A stretch of 32,362 nucleotides of DNA from an uncultured Prevotella sp. (GTDB lineage Bacteria; Bacteroidota; Bacteroidia; Bacteroidales; Bacteroidaceae): the NCBI GenBank assembly GCA_946409435.1, contig CAMJWJ010000017.1:1-32362 (forward strand). The letters run 5' to 3'. The first letter of the stretch is position 1, and the number at the start of each line of letters is the position of its first letter. This document shows, in pieces, positions 24,801 to 32,362 of this stretch. The notes beneath the pieces were generated by a model. The model had not been told where the DNA came from and ran no database searches. It saw only the letters and a list, made by a program, of their open reading frames with translations. The position numbers were made by a program, and so were the translations under genes.

Positions 24801-27800
24801 ATGTGGTGGAAGCCGCTACCTGTAACCTTTTTATTGCCGAGGTAGGTGGAGTCGTTAACCACCACCTTGAGGTATTTCTCGGCTGTAAGCCAAAGCTGCA
24901 AGCGGTGTCCGTCGATACCGTGGCTGAAGATAGGCATGTCAACGGCTGTAGTATCGGGCTTGATCATCATGTCGAGCGTGAAGTCTTTGTCAGAGAAGTT
25001 GCGTTGTGCCTCGGTTTCGGCATAGCTCTTCTTTTCAAACTTCAGCGAGGGTTCCTCCTGGATGTTGCCCTCGTTGGTTTCGCCCATCACCTCGAAGTTG
25101 GTAATGCCGCTGAGGTAGTTCGACTCGATGTTCTCCGAGAAGTCGAAGATGATGTTGTCGCCGGCATTGAGGATGCCGTCCTTGGGCTGTGGCGTGTCGA
25201 AGAGCTGCGGGCGGCGGGTGTCCTTGATGCCACTGAGCACCTTCGATGAAGAGGTGAGATACTCGTTGCCGTTGCGGCAGAAGAGCACGGCACGCAAATC
25301 GTAGGCCTTCTCAATTTCGTTACCCTCTCCGTAGAAGTGGGTGGTGATGTAGTCGTGCTCGGGAATCTTTGCCTTGTTGCCGCTGGCTAATGCCATGAGC
25401 GAGTCGTTGGCATAGAACGAGCAGAGATTGGTCCAGTAGTCGTCGCCACGGTTTGACTCTTTGTACTGGAACTCGATGTGGTCGAAGTTATGCTGGTTCT
25501 TGTTGTATCCGCTGATGACCACAGGCATGAAGTATCCCTGAGCATCTTGCTGGGCATCGGTGTTCATCACCCACTTGTCGCCCGGCGACGAGATGTCAAT
25601 CGTGCCAGCCGTGCGCAGATAGTGTACGCTGAAGGTGGCCTTGTTATTGGTATCGGGGTCGTTGAGCGAGATCATGATGATGCCGATGTCCTCGTAGTCG
25701 AAGTCTTCGCCGGCATAGACCTCGATGGTCTTGGTGAGCACCTCGCCGGGATTCACTCCGATGGTGCGTGTGGTGGCGCTGAGCGGCAGTCCGTCGATCA
25801 GAACCTTGGCACCCTTCGGGTTCGAAGCCTCGTCAAGACAGATGTTGAAGTAGGGATAAGCTGCCTCGGGCTGTTCGCTCTCGTTGGTGAAGTAGGCCTT
25901 GAAGCGTGCGGGTTCGCCGTAGGGCACGCCGCTCACGCTGCGCTTGTCGAGCTTCACCTGCGGGTTCTCAATCTTCTTGGTGCGCTCATCGAGGACGGTG
26001 CCTGGACGGTAGAAGAGCGTAGTGCGCTCACCCTCGTAAGGTCGGCAGGTGGCTCCGCCACGTGTGCGATAGACGAAGCTGCGTGCATAGCGGATATCCT
26101 TCATTTCGAGCTCGCGCTTCAGGTAGGCTTCGTTGTAGTCCACCAGATCGTAGAAGTTGTCCTCGGTGAAGACATCCATCACGCCGGAGTTCTGCACGTT
26201 GTCGGTGCCGGTCTTCACGCGATAGACATCGAAGTCGATATGGCTCTTGCGGTCCATGGAGATAGTAAAGCTCTCCTTGCGGTTGAACTTTTTCGACTCC
26301 GAGTGCTTGGGCACCACGCTGAAGGCCATGGCCGGTGTGAGAGAGAACCTGAACGAGGCTCCGAAGAACTGGATCTCCATGGAGTTGGCTTTGCCGCCTT
26401 CCTGTCCGTAAGCCGTGCTTACCCCGCCGGCCGAGGTACTCAGCACGCTGCCAAGCAGCTTGGCCACGACGGGACCCACCACTTGGAGAACAGCCCATCC
26501 GCCTCCATCGGAGTCAAAATAGTTAACTGTTCCGGCCGAGATGGGGCTGGTGAAGGAGTTCATGCATGTGTACTCACTGGTGAAGTCTTCGCTGTAGCTG
26601 ATACCCGAACCACCGTCCACGCTGAAGTTCTGCACGAGCTCGGTGGCTTCGAGTTTCTCCTTCTCGTTCTGGGCAATCATCTCCATCCATGCCTTCATGG
26701 CGTTGTAGAAGTTGGCCACTTCGTCCTTGCCATCGGGTTGCATGTCAGAGGGCAGGATAATCTTATAGCTGTTGCCCTTGGCACTGCCGGTAGTCTTGCT
26801 GGTGTAGTAGAAGTATTGGCCGTTGTAGAAGTTGATGGTGGCAAACTTGTCATCGTCGGGCTGGAGCAGCGACAGATAGACGGGCTTGCCCGTGGCGTTG
26901 GCCTGCGTCTGTGCCTCAGCTTCAGTGCCAGTGAACATCAGTGAGCGGAGCTGCTCAACGAGGTTGGGCAGCAGCTGCTTGACGATGTAGTCCTGCGAGT
27001 AGGCGAAGGTTGACTTTACCTCGGGGCCGTAGGTCACCACCTCTTCCCTGACAAGGTGGAAGAGGCTGTCTTTCTCGTCGCGACCCTGTGCAATCTCAAG
27101 CATGCGCTTGGCGGCAATCTCACCGCCCATCAGACGGAAGACACTGTCAGGCAGTGCGCGGATGGCGGTGGCAGGCTTGACAGTAATGTTCTGTTCCATG
27201 CCGATATAGACGTCACCGTTGGAGCCGATGAGCTTGTTGTGGCTGCTGGTGGAGATGTCTTCATTGGCAGTCATGGTGTAGGAGAAGGCTCGCTGTCCGC
27301 TGCCCGACCACACGAGGTCGAGCGAGGTGGCGAGCAGAGAGGAGGCATTGTTGTTGGTTCCCGCCGTAGCACCTCCACCCATTGGTGCAGCCACGACACC
27401 GGTGAAGGTGTTCACCTTGGTGCCGACGCTGAATCCGAGCGAGAGTCCGGCATTCCAGGTCATGTCCATCTGGTAGGAGTATTTCAGTGTGGAGCCCTTG
27501 CTGATCTTGGCTGACGATGAGCCTCCTGGCGGGTCGCGCAGGATGTCGATGAGCTGAGGTGTGCTGCAGGTGAGCATGTCTTTGGCTCCTGGTGTACTAT
27601 AGACGTTGAGGACATAGGCCTTCAGCGGTTCGGCCTCATAGTGTACGCCGTCGAGTTCGAGCGACATTGTTATGGTGCGCAGGGCATTCTCGCCGGTCAG
27701 CATGTAGGGTATCTGCGAGGCGCGTATGTAGGCCGTACCCTCGCCCTCGTCGTTGAGGTTGACCGTGTCGTGGTGGGTACTGCTCTGCATACTGTTATAG

Positions 27801-30800
27801 ACGTCCACCTTGCCGCCCTTGAGCTTGACGACATCGACAGTGTCGCTCTTCAGGTTGTTGTTCCAGTAGTAGCGTTCCTGTGCCGAGAGTCGGAAGATGT
27901 AGGTCTTGTCGATGTTGAACACGGGGTGTCCGAAGGTGTAGCGTGTCTCACCCGTCTTCTCGTCCTTGAAGGCCAGGGGCACGGTGTTCTTGTCGCCGCC
28001 CAGGTTTTTGGCAATGTACTGCTTGTCGCCGAAGTAGTCGAACTGGTCGGGCGTCATCTGCTTGTAGGTGAGCAGTGTGGGCGAGTGGTAGATGCGGTTG
28101 TACTGGGCGTGGTACTCAACGATGGCCTGGCTCACGCCGTTGCCCTCGTGGCTCTGCCAAGTGCCGTTCAGGGTGTCGGAGTGAAGCGTCGTAGCGTTGG
28201 TCAGGTCGATGACGTCACCGGTCTGTCCCTCCTGATAGAGTGTGGGATAGCCCTGTGCGTAGATTTGCATGACTTTCCACTTCACGGGAGGCAGCTCCAC
28301 GCGGTATTCGCCGGTGTGGGGGTCGGCATGCAGCTCTATGCGGTGACGGTCGATGTGGGCCTCGGTCTGGTACTTATACTTTGTGTCGTGGGCCTTGTGT
28401 ACAAACACTGTGTCACGCTCTTTCTTCTGCTTGTTCATGTTGTCATAGACCAGCCACGAAGTGTTGTCGCCCTCCAAGGCCATCACCATGGTAATCTTGT
28501 TGCCGAGGTTGTTGTGCGAGAGCGAGTTGCCGAGCGGGAGTTCGCCTTGTTCCTTACCACCCACGATGCGGCCGATGAGGGTTACGCGGGTCTTGTCGTA
28601 GAAGTAGATTTCGTCTTTGTCGGTGGTGAAGTTATAAGTGAATTTTCCATCGTCGCAGAAGTCGTGTCCGTCTTTCTTGGTCTGGATGGTGATGTCGCCT
28701 CCAAGGAGGTAGAACGAGAACTTACCGTTGCGGTCGGTTTCGACAGCTCCGCCGGCAGAGCGCACCTCACGCCCGTTGGCCGTGAAGGAGACGCCCGGCA
28801 CGGGAATACTTGTTCCGTTATACATCACATAGCCTGAGAAGCGGTAGCCCTTGGTGACGGTGAAGATGAGGTTTTCTGTGTGGTTCGACTTGGTGTCGAA
28901 GGTGACGGCGATGCCTCCGGCACAGTCGGCCGAGAGGTTATCGCTCGGAATGTTCACACTCACGTTGTAGGGTCCGCTCTGGTTGGTGTAGTAGCGCAGT
29001 CCCTCCACTTTGTAGTATCCGCTGTCGTCGGTGCGCACCTCCACGGGTTTCACGTCGGCCGGATGCTCCTGTGTGGGCGACACTGTAACCACCACGTCGG
29101 CGATGCCCGTTCCGTCGGGGAAGCGCACATAGCCATCGACCATACCTGTCTGTACGCAGTGGCCTTCCACTTCCTCAGTATAGTTGTAGGACAGTCCCTC
29201 GCAGTCGTTCACCGAGCGCACCCTATAATAATAGGTATAGACGGGCGAGGTGGTCTTATCCTCATACTCCGTGTCGCTGATGTTGGTAGCGATAGTCTGC
29301 CAGTCCTCGTCGCTGCCCTTGGTGCGGCGCTGCACCTCGAAGTAGTCGATGGGCAGCCCGTCGGTTTCCCATTGCAGCAGCACGCTCTGCTGCTGTTCGG
29401 TCCAGTTGAGCGTGGGCAGGATGGTGCCTGCGGTCTCAAAGTAGTAGTTGCCACGGCTGAAGGTGGTGAGCGCGAGTTCCGTCATGTCGATGTGCTTGTT
29501 GTCTCCAAAGGTCTCCGTCACCTCAAAGCGGAAGAAGCGATATTGGCTTGTGGCAAAGGTGGGATAGTCGAAGACGGTGTATGTCGGCGATGTCGTTGCT
29601 GTGTCGAGACTCTTCTCTAAGATTATTGTCCACTCGTCGCTTTCCTGCAGCTTGGCTTTCATTTTCCATGTTTTTGGAAAATCTTTCATATTATCATAAT
29701 AGGAAGTCATTTTGACATTGCTGGGCAAGAAGTCTCTGTCGGCCTTGAACTCCACGTACCAAAGTCCGTCCTCCCTGTCACTTTCGCCTACATACCACTC
29801 TGAATTCTGGTTGTTGTCGAATAGGTTGACTGGTCTGAAAGAGGATGGACCATCAAACCGACTTCCTGCCGTGGCAGTGAAGGTGGGTTGTTCAATGGTT
29901 CTGTCGGGCTTGGAGTCGATGTCGATGGTGGTGGCAGGCGGGGTGACAAATGCCAGAAAGTCATAGTAAGCGTGGGTACCAAAGTATGTACTAATCCAGC
30001 CATATTGTTTTGGCCTGTCATCATAATCGATTTCATCACAGTTTCTGCCTTGCACCTCACCGTATATTTTTCCGTAGTAGCAGTTGGTGAGGAGTGCCCA
30101 GATGTCGCTTTTGGCGGGTGCAGATCTCATAAACGTGGCACATCCCGTCTGGTTGTCGGATTTCGTATATGATTCGCTGTTCGTGATGTGACAGAACGCG
30201 TTTGCGCCCCTCCAGCCCACAAAACCGCCGCAGTTGGTGGTGGAAGCCCCATTAACCGTTACAATTGCTTCGCATTTGTCGATGAGCAGGACCCCTCCGT
30301 TCAATAGTCCGACAATGCCGCCATGCGAGCCGTCTCCATTGACGGAGGAGGTGATGGTGCCGTCGGTCTCACAATGCTCAAGCATGCACACACCATTGAG
30401 GTGTTGACCTACGATGGTGCTGGCAAACTTTTGACTGGTATTGATATTCATTCTTATTCTGATGTTGCGCAGCACGGCTCCGTCACCGGTATAGCGGAAG
30501 GGTGCCACAACCTGATTGTTTCCATCAATCGTCCACGAGGTGAATTCTCCATTGCCCTCGAATATGCCGCAGTAAGGCATGTTGTAGTTGTTTCCTATGA
30601 CGGTGTTGTCGGACGCATTGGTAGGCGCCAGCAGGATGGCGTTGAGCTTGGTTTCGCCCGCATTGACGCGGCGGGCAAACTCATTAAAGTCTTCTTTGCT
30701 TCGAATCTTGAAGTAGAGGTTGCCCGTGGCATTGCCGATGGGCGAGGTTTTGGCATCCACCCTCACCTCAAACTCGTAGAAGACACAGGGGCGGGGCAGT

Positions 30801-32302
30801 GTCATGGTCAGCGTGTGGGCCTGTCGCTGCTCGGCATTGAGCACCTGCACCACGCTATCTATAACAACGCCGTAGCGGTTGTAAATCTTCATGCACACCG
30901 ACATTTCGGCACGGTCGTCCCAAACGTACGCCCAGTTCCCTTCATACGCATACCCCGTGGGAGTACTTTCTTCGTAGTCCCAGTCGAGCTTCACGGTGAA
31001 CTCATCCGGGTTGAGCCATTCCGAGCGCAGGTTCTTGGGTTTGAGCAGGTGCAGGCTGGAGAAGTTGGGCTGTTCGTAGGCCACGGTGGGGTTGTAGGTC
31101 CATCCCCACACGGCGGTGGCTGCCCGGCGAATGCGGTAACGAACAATAGGAATGCCCAGCTCGGCATCCACTTGCTCTGCCGAGAGGTCGGCAATGAGGG
31201 TGGAGTCCTTGAAGGAGTAATTCTTTTTCTTCGGATCGAAAGGCTCGGTGATGAGGTCCTTGAAGTCCTCCAAGCGACCGGTGAGCGAGCGCTGTATCTG
31301 GAACATGTCACCCTCAAGCAGGTCAGGGTAGTCGTTGTCCTCCACGTCCCAGGTGAGCATCACCGACCCCTTCAGGTCGTACACGGGCTGTGCGTTGAAG
31401 CGGATGGGCGCATGAATCATGGGAACCTGCTTGATAACGTTGCTCTTGAGATCCGTCAGTTTCTCGTTCTCGCTGTCGGTGTAGCCCGCTTTCACGTAGA
31501 AGTTGGTCACCTTCTGCGTGGCAGGCACATAGACGAAGCCGTAGGGGTTGTCGGTAGAGAGGTCTTGGGTGTGCTCGGTGCCGTCGGCAGTGGTGTAGAA
31601 AGCCTGCGCCTTGTCGATCTTGTTGGTGCTGATCATCCACGGAATCATGATGGAGCCTGCGTTTTCAAGTTCCGTAGGAATCGTAGGCTCTGTCACATCG
31701 GGGTTCACCACCTCGGGTGCCGATGGAACGTCAATGACGGTTTCGTCAATGTCGATGTCGGCTCCGCCCGTATAGGCACCATTGCCCACGCGGTGGCTGT
31801 GCCAGGTCATGTGGAGGCGCTTGCCGCGCAACTCACGCGGCACTGTCCACTCGATGTGGGCTATCATGCGGTCGGTGCCCTCTTCGTGGTAAATGGAAAA
31901 AGTTTGTGCACTTGATGTGAGCTGAACCTTTCTTTCTGTGGGGCGCACAAGGAACACCTTGCCCGTGCAGGCGCTCTTGAAGTTCACGTTCACATAGGTG
32001 CGTTCGTTGGCAATGTTGGTTTCATTGCACCACCAATTCACAACACTCACCCGACTGCTCTCGCTCTGCCCGTCGGCATGGTAGTAGAGCCAGCCGTCGG
32101 TTTGCCAGGTGTCGGAACTTGCCTGGTCGTAACAGGGAAGCTCGGCCTTGATGACGTTCATTCCCTCAAGCCAAACCTTATACTTGCTGCGGTTGCCGAC
32201 ATAGTCTTCAGCCCATGCGCCTTGTGGCAGCAGCCAGGCGAAGAGTGCCAGTAACATCATCACCAGCATTCTTGTTCTTGTATTCATATCATTCATTTTC
32301 AT
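21827..32302 (-). CDS. Giant multidomain secreted surface protein (3491 residues)
   Basis: Signal peptide in MNTRTRMLVMMLLALFAWLL (cleavage near GAWA). Start may be 32302, 32296 or 32287. Domains in order, by approximate residue: beta domains to 535; a GLUG-like repeat region 540-770 (IVGLLNGG, FVGWRG); discoidin/F5-8 type C domain 808-945; fibronectin III 955-1048; two carboxypeptidase-regulatory-like beta domains 1051-1250; a large unassigned region with DPPGGSSSA near 1589 and a hydrophobic stretch near 1940; two LamG/concanavalin-like domains 2424-2580 and 2620-2798; two DxxxAF modules with a Cys near 3080 and 3385; final tail GVYIYNGKKHIIR resembling a type IX sorting end. No catalytic motif was found, so binding to glycans or host matrix is the likely role (inference). 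It is the first gene of the operon within the window; its promoter is not clear in the 60 bases available upstream. Confidence 0.9.
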   Translation of the reverse strand: MKMNDMNTRTRMLVMMLLALFAWLLPQGAWAEDYVGNRSKYKVWLEGMNVIKAELPCYDQASSDTWQTDGWLYYHADGQSESSRVSVVNWWCNETNIANERTYVNVNFKSACTGKVFLVRPTERKVQLTSSAQTFSIYHEEGTDRMIAHIEWTVPRELRGKRLHMTWHSHRVGNGAYTGGADIDIDETVIDVPSAPEVVNPDVTEPTIPTELENAGSIMIPWMISTNKIDKAQAFYTTADGTEHTQDLSTDNPYGFVYVPATQKVTNFYVKAGYTDSENEKLTDLKSNVIKQVPMIHAPIRFNAQPVYDLKGSVMLTWDVEDNDYPDLLEGDMFQIQRSLTGRLEDFKDLITEPFDPKKKNYSFKDSTLIADLSAEQVDAELGIPIVRYRIRRAATAVWGWTYNPTVAYEQPNFSSLHLLKPKNLRSEWLNPDEFTVKLDWDYEESTPTGYAYEGNWAYVWDDRAEMSVCMKIYNRYGVVIDSVVQVLNAEQRQAHTLTMTLPRPCVFYEFEVRVDAKTSPIGNATGNLYFKIRSKEDFNEFARRVNAGETKLNAILLAPTNASDNTVIGNNYNMPYCGIFEGNGEFTSWTIDGNNQVVAPFRYTGDGAVLRNIRIRMNINTSQKFASTIVGQHLNGVCMLEHCETDGTITSSVNGDGSHGGIVGLLNGGVLLIDKCEAIVTVNGASTTNCGGFVGWRGANAFCHITNSESYTKSDNQTGCATFMRSAPAKSDIWALLTNCYYGKIYGEVQGRNCDEIDYDDRPKQYGWISTYFGTHAYYDFLAFVTPPATTIDIDSKPDRTIEQPTFTATAGSRFDGPSSFRPVNLFDNNQNSEWYVGESDREDGLWYVEFKADRDFLPSNVKMTSYYDNMKDFPKTWKMKAKLQESDEWTIILEKSLDTATTSPTYTVFDYPTFATSQYRFFRFEVTETFGDNKHIDMTELALTTFSRGNYYFETAGTILPTLNWTEQQQSVLLQWETDGLPIDYFEVQRRTKGSDEDWQTIATNISDTEYEDKTTSPVYTYYYRVRSVNDCEGLSYNYTEEVEGHCVQTGMVDGYVRFPDGTGIADVVVTVSPTQEHPADVKPVEVRTDDSGYYKVEGLRYYTNQSGPYNVSVNIPSDNLSADCAGGIAVTFDTKSNHTENLIFTVTKGYRFSGYVMYNGTSIPVPGVSFTANGREVRSAGGAVETDRNGKFSFYLLGGDITIQTKKDGHDFCDDGKFTYNFTTDKDEIYFYDKTRVTLIGRIVGGKEQGELPLGNSLSHNNLGNKITMVMALEGDNTSWLVYDNMNKQKKERDTVFVHKAHDTKYKYQTEAHIDRHRIELHADPHTGEYRVELPPVKWKVMQIYAQGYPTLYQEGQTGDVIDLTNATTLHSDTLNGTWQSHEGNGVSQAIVEYHAQYNRIYHSPTLLTYKQMTPDQFDYFGDKQYIAKNLGGDKNTVPLAFKDEKTGETRYTFGHPVFNIDKTYIFRLSAQERYYWNNNLKSDTVDVVKLKGGKVDVYNSMQSSTHHDTVNLNDEGEGTAYIRASQIPYMLTGENALRTITMSLELDGVHYEAEPLKAYVLNVYSTPGAKDMLTCSTPQLIDILRDPPGGSSSAKISKGSTLKYSYQMDMTWNAGLSLGFSVGTKVNTFTGVVAAPMGGGATAGTNNNASSLLATSLDLVWSGSGQRAFSYTMTANEDISTSSHNKLIGSNGDVYIGMEQNITVKPATAIRALPDSVFRLMGGEIAAKRMLEIAQGRDEKDSLFHLVREEVVTYGPEVKSTFAYSQDYIVKQLLPNLVEQLRSLMFTGTEAEAQTQANATGKPVYLSLLQPDDDKFATINFYNGQYFYYTSKTTGSAKGNSYKIILPSDMQPDGKDEVANFYNAMKAWMEMIAQNEKEKLEATELVQNFSVDGGSGISYSEDFTSEYTCMNSFTSPISAGTVNYFDSDGGGWAVLQVVGPVVAKLLGSVLSTSAGGVSTAYGQEGGKANSMEIQFFGASFRFSLTPAMAFSVVPKHSESKKFNRKESFTISMDRKSHIDFDVYRVKTGTDNVQNSGVMDVFTEDNFYDLVDYNEAYLKRELEMKDIRYARSFVYRTRGGATCRPYEGERTTLFYRPGTVLDERTKKIENPQVKLDKRSVSGVPYGEPARFKAYFTNESEQPEAAYPYFNICLDEASNPKGAKVLIDGLPLSATTRTIGVNPGEVLTKTIEVYAGEDFDYEDIGIIMISLNDPDTNNKATFSVHYLRTAGTIDISSPGDKWVMNTDAQQDAQGYFMPVVISGYNKNQHNFDHIEFQYKESNRGDDYWTNLCSFYANDSLMALASGNKAKIPEHDYITTHFYGEGNEIEKAYDLRAVLFCRNGNEYLTSSSKVLSGIKDTRRPQLFDTPQPKDGILNAGDNIIFDFSENIESNYLSGITNFEVMGETNEGNIQEEPSLKFEKKSYAETEAQRNFSDKDFTLDMMIKPDTTAVDMPIFSHGIDGHRLQLWLTAEKYLKVVVNDSTYLGNKKVTGSGFHHIAMVIDNTHQQLRLYNDSLVGEFDDVAYSGYGPLIFGATNEADVSTRKHYSGRMLETRLWSRAMTPDLLFSTYSERQLTGYEMGLVDYYPMNEGEGQYLTDIATGAHAKLVNTSWALPRGMSLHLDWSEQKDVKGMKLLSKALSRNEESDYTLMFWFKTDVSGRGALLSNGSGRTTDTHARDNFFIGFEGSKLKYRTNGMELVIPGDYSDGQWHHYAMTVNRAHHVANIYLDRSLKHSFYTDSLGGIDGNDIYLGNMVWYNQGTTGANVLHQENALTGNIDELCLFGQALPQSLIQRYSVKSPKGDEKGLITYMGFNRQERIKNNDYVLHPYALNQIIKKDIDGTIIDEHDSLFVDPIATVITHIDQESGAPVQAFQELKNLTYSFVGRNNQLMVSLKESDSRINKRNVYVTISDIPDLNGNYMGSPVTAAFYVDRNPLRWEKKNVDVKSYHEMGQGFTTHIINNSGASHTYTLQGLPKWLTTSKVSDIIGPQETQSIDFDVSNDLNVGTYDHVIYLVDEDGMYEPLMLSITVEGDEPGWYVNTEMKHFSMNIIGQVRLGNDIVTDERDIVAAFNSKGQCLGVSNVSFNPATSQSELYLTVFDSTTVKQPLNFKLWHYKTGKIMVLSPSQEINFQSGQIVGSIANPVIFSAGSYYEQTLYIYKGWNWVSLNVYSDAFRNGLNLLNRFDWEDGDIVTDDSDNLTLIYKNGQWISNKGTVIGNVSISPAKSYRIKARFFTSVEIPGNIIKQNSLRTITVEPGWNNIGYTPMLNLPIETALAQYYDHAKEGDVVKSQDEFAMFTVNMGKGEWHGNLKYMHPGRGYMLKRMGTDTVKFVYPFYEPGTTFFDNTSAASRASKAMNTDHAHTMSLVAKAFGVELAEGDRLLAFVDNELCGTTLLNDSLFFISICGDKPAALSFAIERDGEIIAKTGEVMTYESNAVSGTPLQPTAINFVRSDALPTHGWYTLEGIKLESAPKQRGVYIYNGKKHIIR

Positions 32303-32362
32303 ATATCCCTAAAATCCGCAGCACTTTAGTTTAACATTCTTTATAAGTACCTGAGCAACAAA

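Noticed and set aside
25478..26944. Long plus-strand reading frame of 488 codons opposite the giant gene
   Set aside because: It is antisense to a continuous 3491-codon gene with clear domains; the translation is Val/Leu/His-rich low-quality sequence typical of the opposite strand of GC-biased genes. The same applies to other long opposite frames (for example 30323-31915, 27641-28837, 23702-24463, 752-1501).

Overview
The window looks like a chromosomal segment from a gut or oral Bacteroidales, most likely Prevotellaceae (Prevotella/Segatella type). The evidence is: Bacteroidetes-style promoters (TTTG, 19-22 bp, TAnnTTTG) in front of several genes; many secreted proteins ending in the short tail pattern 'YNLxGQ...GxYIxNGKKVxxK' that resembles a type IX secretion sorting tail; an Mfa/FimA-like fimbrillin lipoprotein; a PL1 pectate lyase; a PAP2-like / purE / ispG order next to rpoN; and the Bacteroidetes-type IspG with an insertion region. 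No rRNA, tRNA, CRISPR array, transposase or phage gene was seen.

Layout. 1-3500 (minus): a two-gene unit of a small secreted protein and a large secreted pectate lyase, with a terminator and a 21-bp tandem repeat at the left edge. 3500-7940 (plus): a U32 peptidase-family gene, a single-gene nuclease/adenine methyltransferase (type IIG-like), sufE, and the orphan C-terminal end of a GH92-like mannosidase. 7960-10590 (minus): two tandem, overlapping histidine-acid-phosphatase (MINPP/phytase-like) paralogues, one of which has lost a catalytic-motif histidine. A 36-bp bidirectional promoter separates them from 10633-15714 (plus), a housekeeping block: an unknown protein, rpoN (sigma-54), a PAP2-like membrane protein, purE and ispG. 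15716-18060 holds a secreted protein split by a one-base frameshift in an A8 tract. 18060-19130 is a small-peptide gene followed by an unusually repeat-rich noncoding stretch. 19170-32302 (minus) is one operon: a 3491-residue multidomain surface protein, a lipoprotein, a fimbrillin-like lipoprotein, a 46-residue peptide too short for usual gene calling, and an N-truncated secreted-protein fragment.

The best candidate for something undescribed is the 32302-to-19948 operon. The giant protein and the adjacent lipoprotein share a repeated beta-type module (D-x-L-x-A-F-V-x-N-E-C pattern), the genes are translationally coupled (ATGA and TGATG overlaps), and the last intact product is a small peptide sharing its N-terminal pattern (MKKxYxQPT...) with a second small peptide at 18249. 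Next to it lies a structured noncoding region with 10-bp-period inverted arrays flanking 22-bp-period palindromes. I infer a surface-exposed adhesin/fimbria-like assembly with a dedicated small peptide; its function is not known from sequence alone.

Other points of interest are duplicated promoter modules upstream of the U32 gene and rpoN, the overlapping divergent promoter at 10591-10626, and the reduced IspG insertion domain replaced by a Pro/Ala linker carrying a perfect palindrome.
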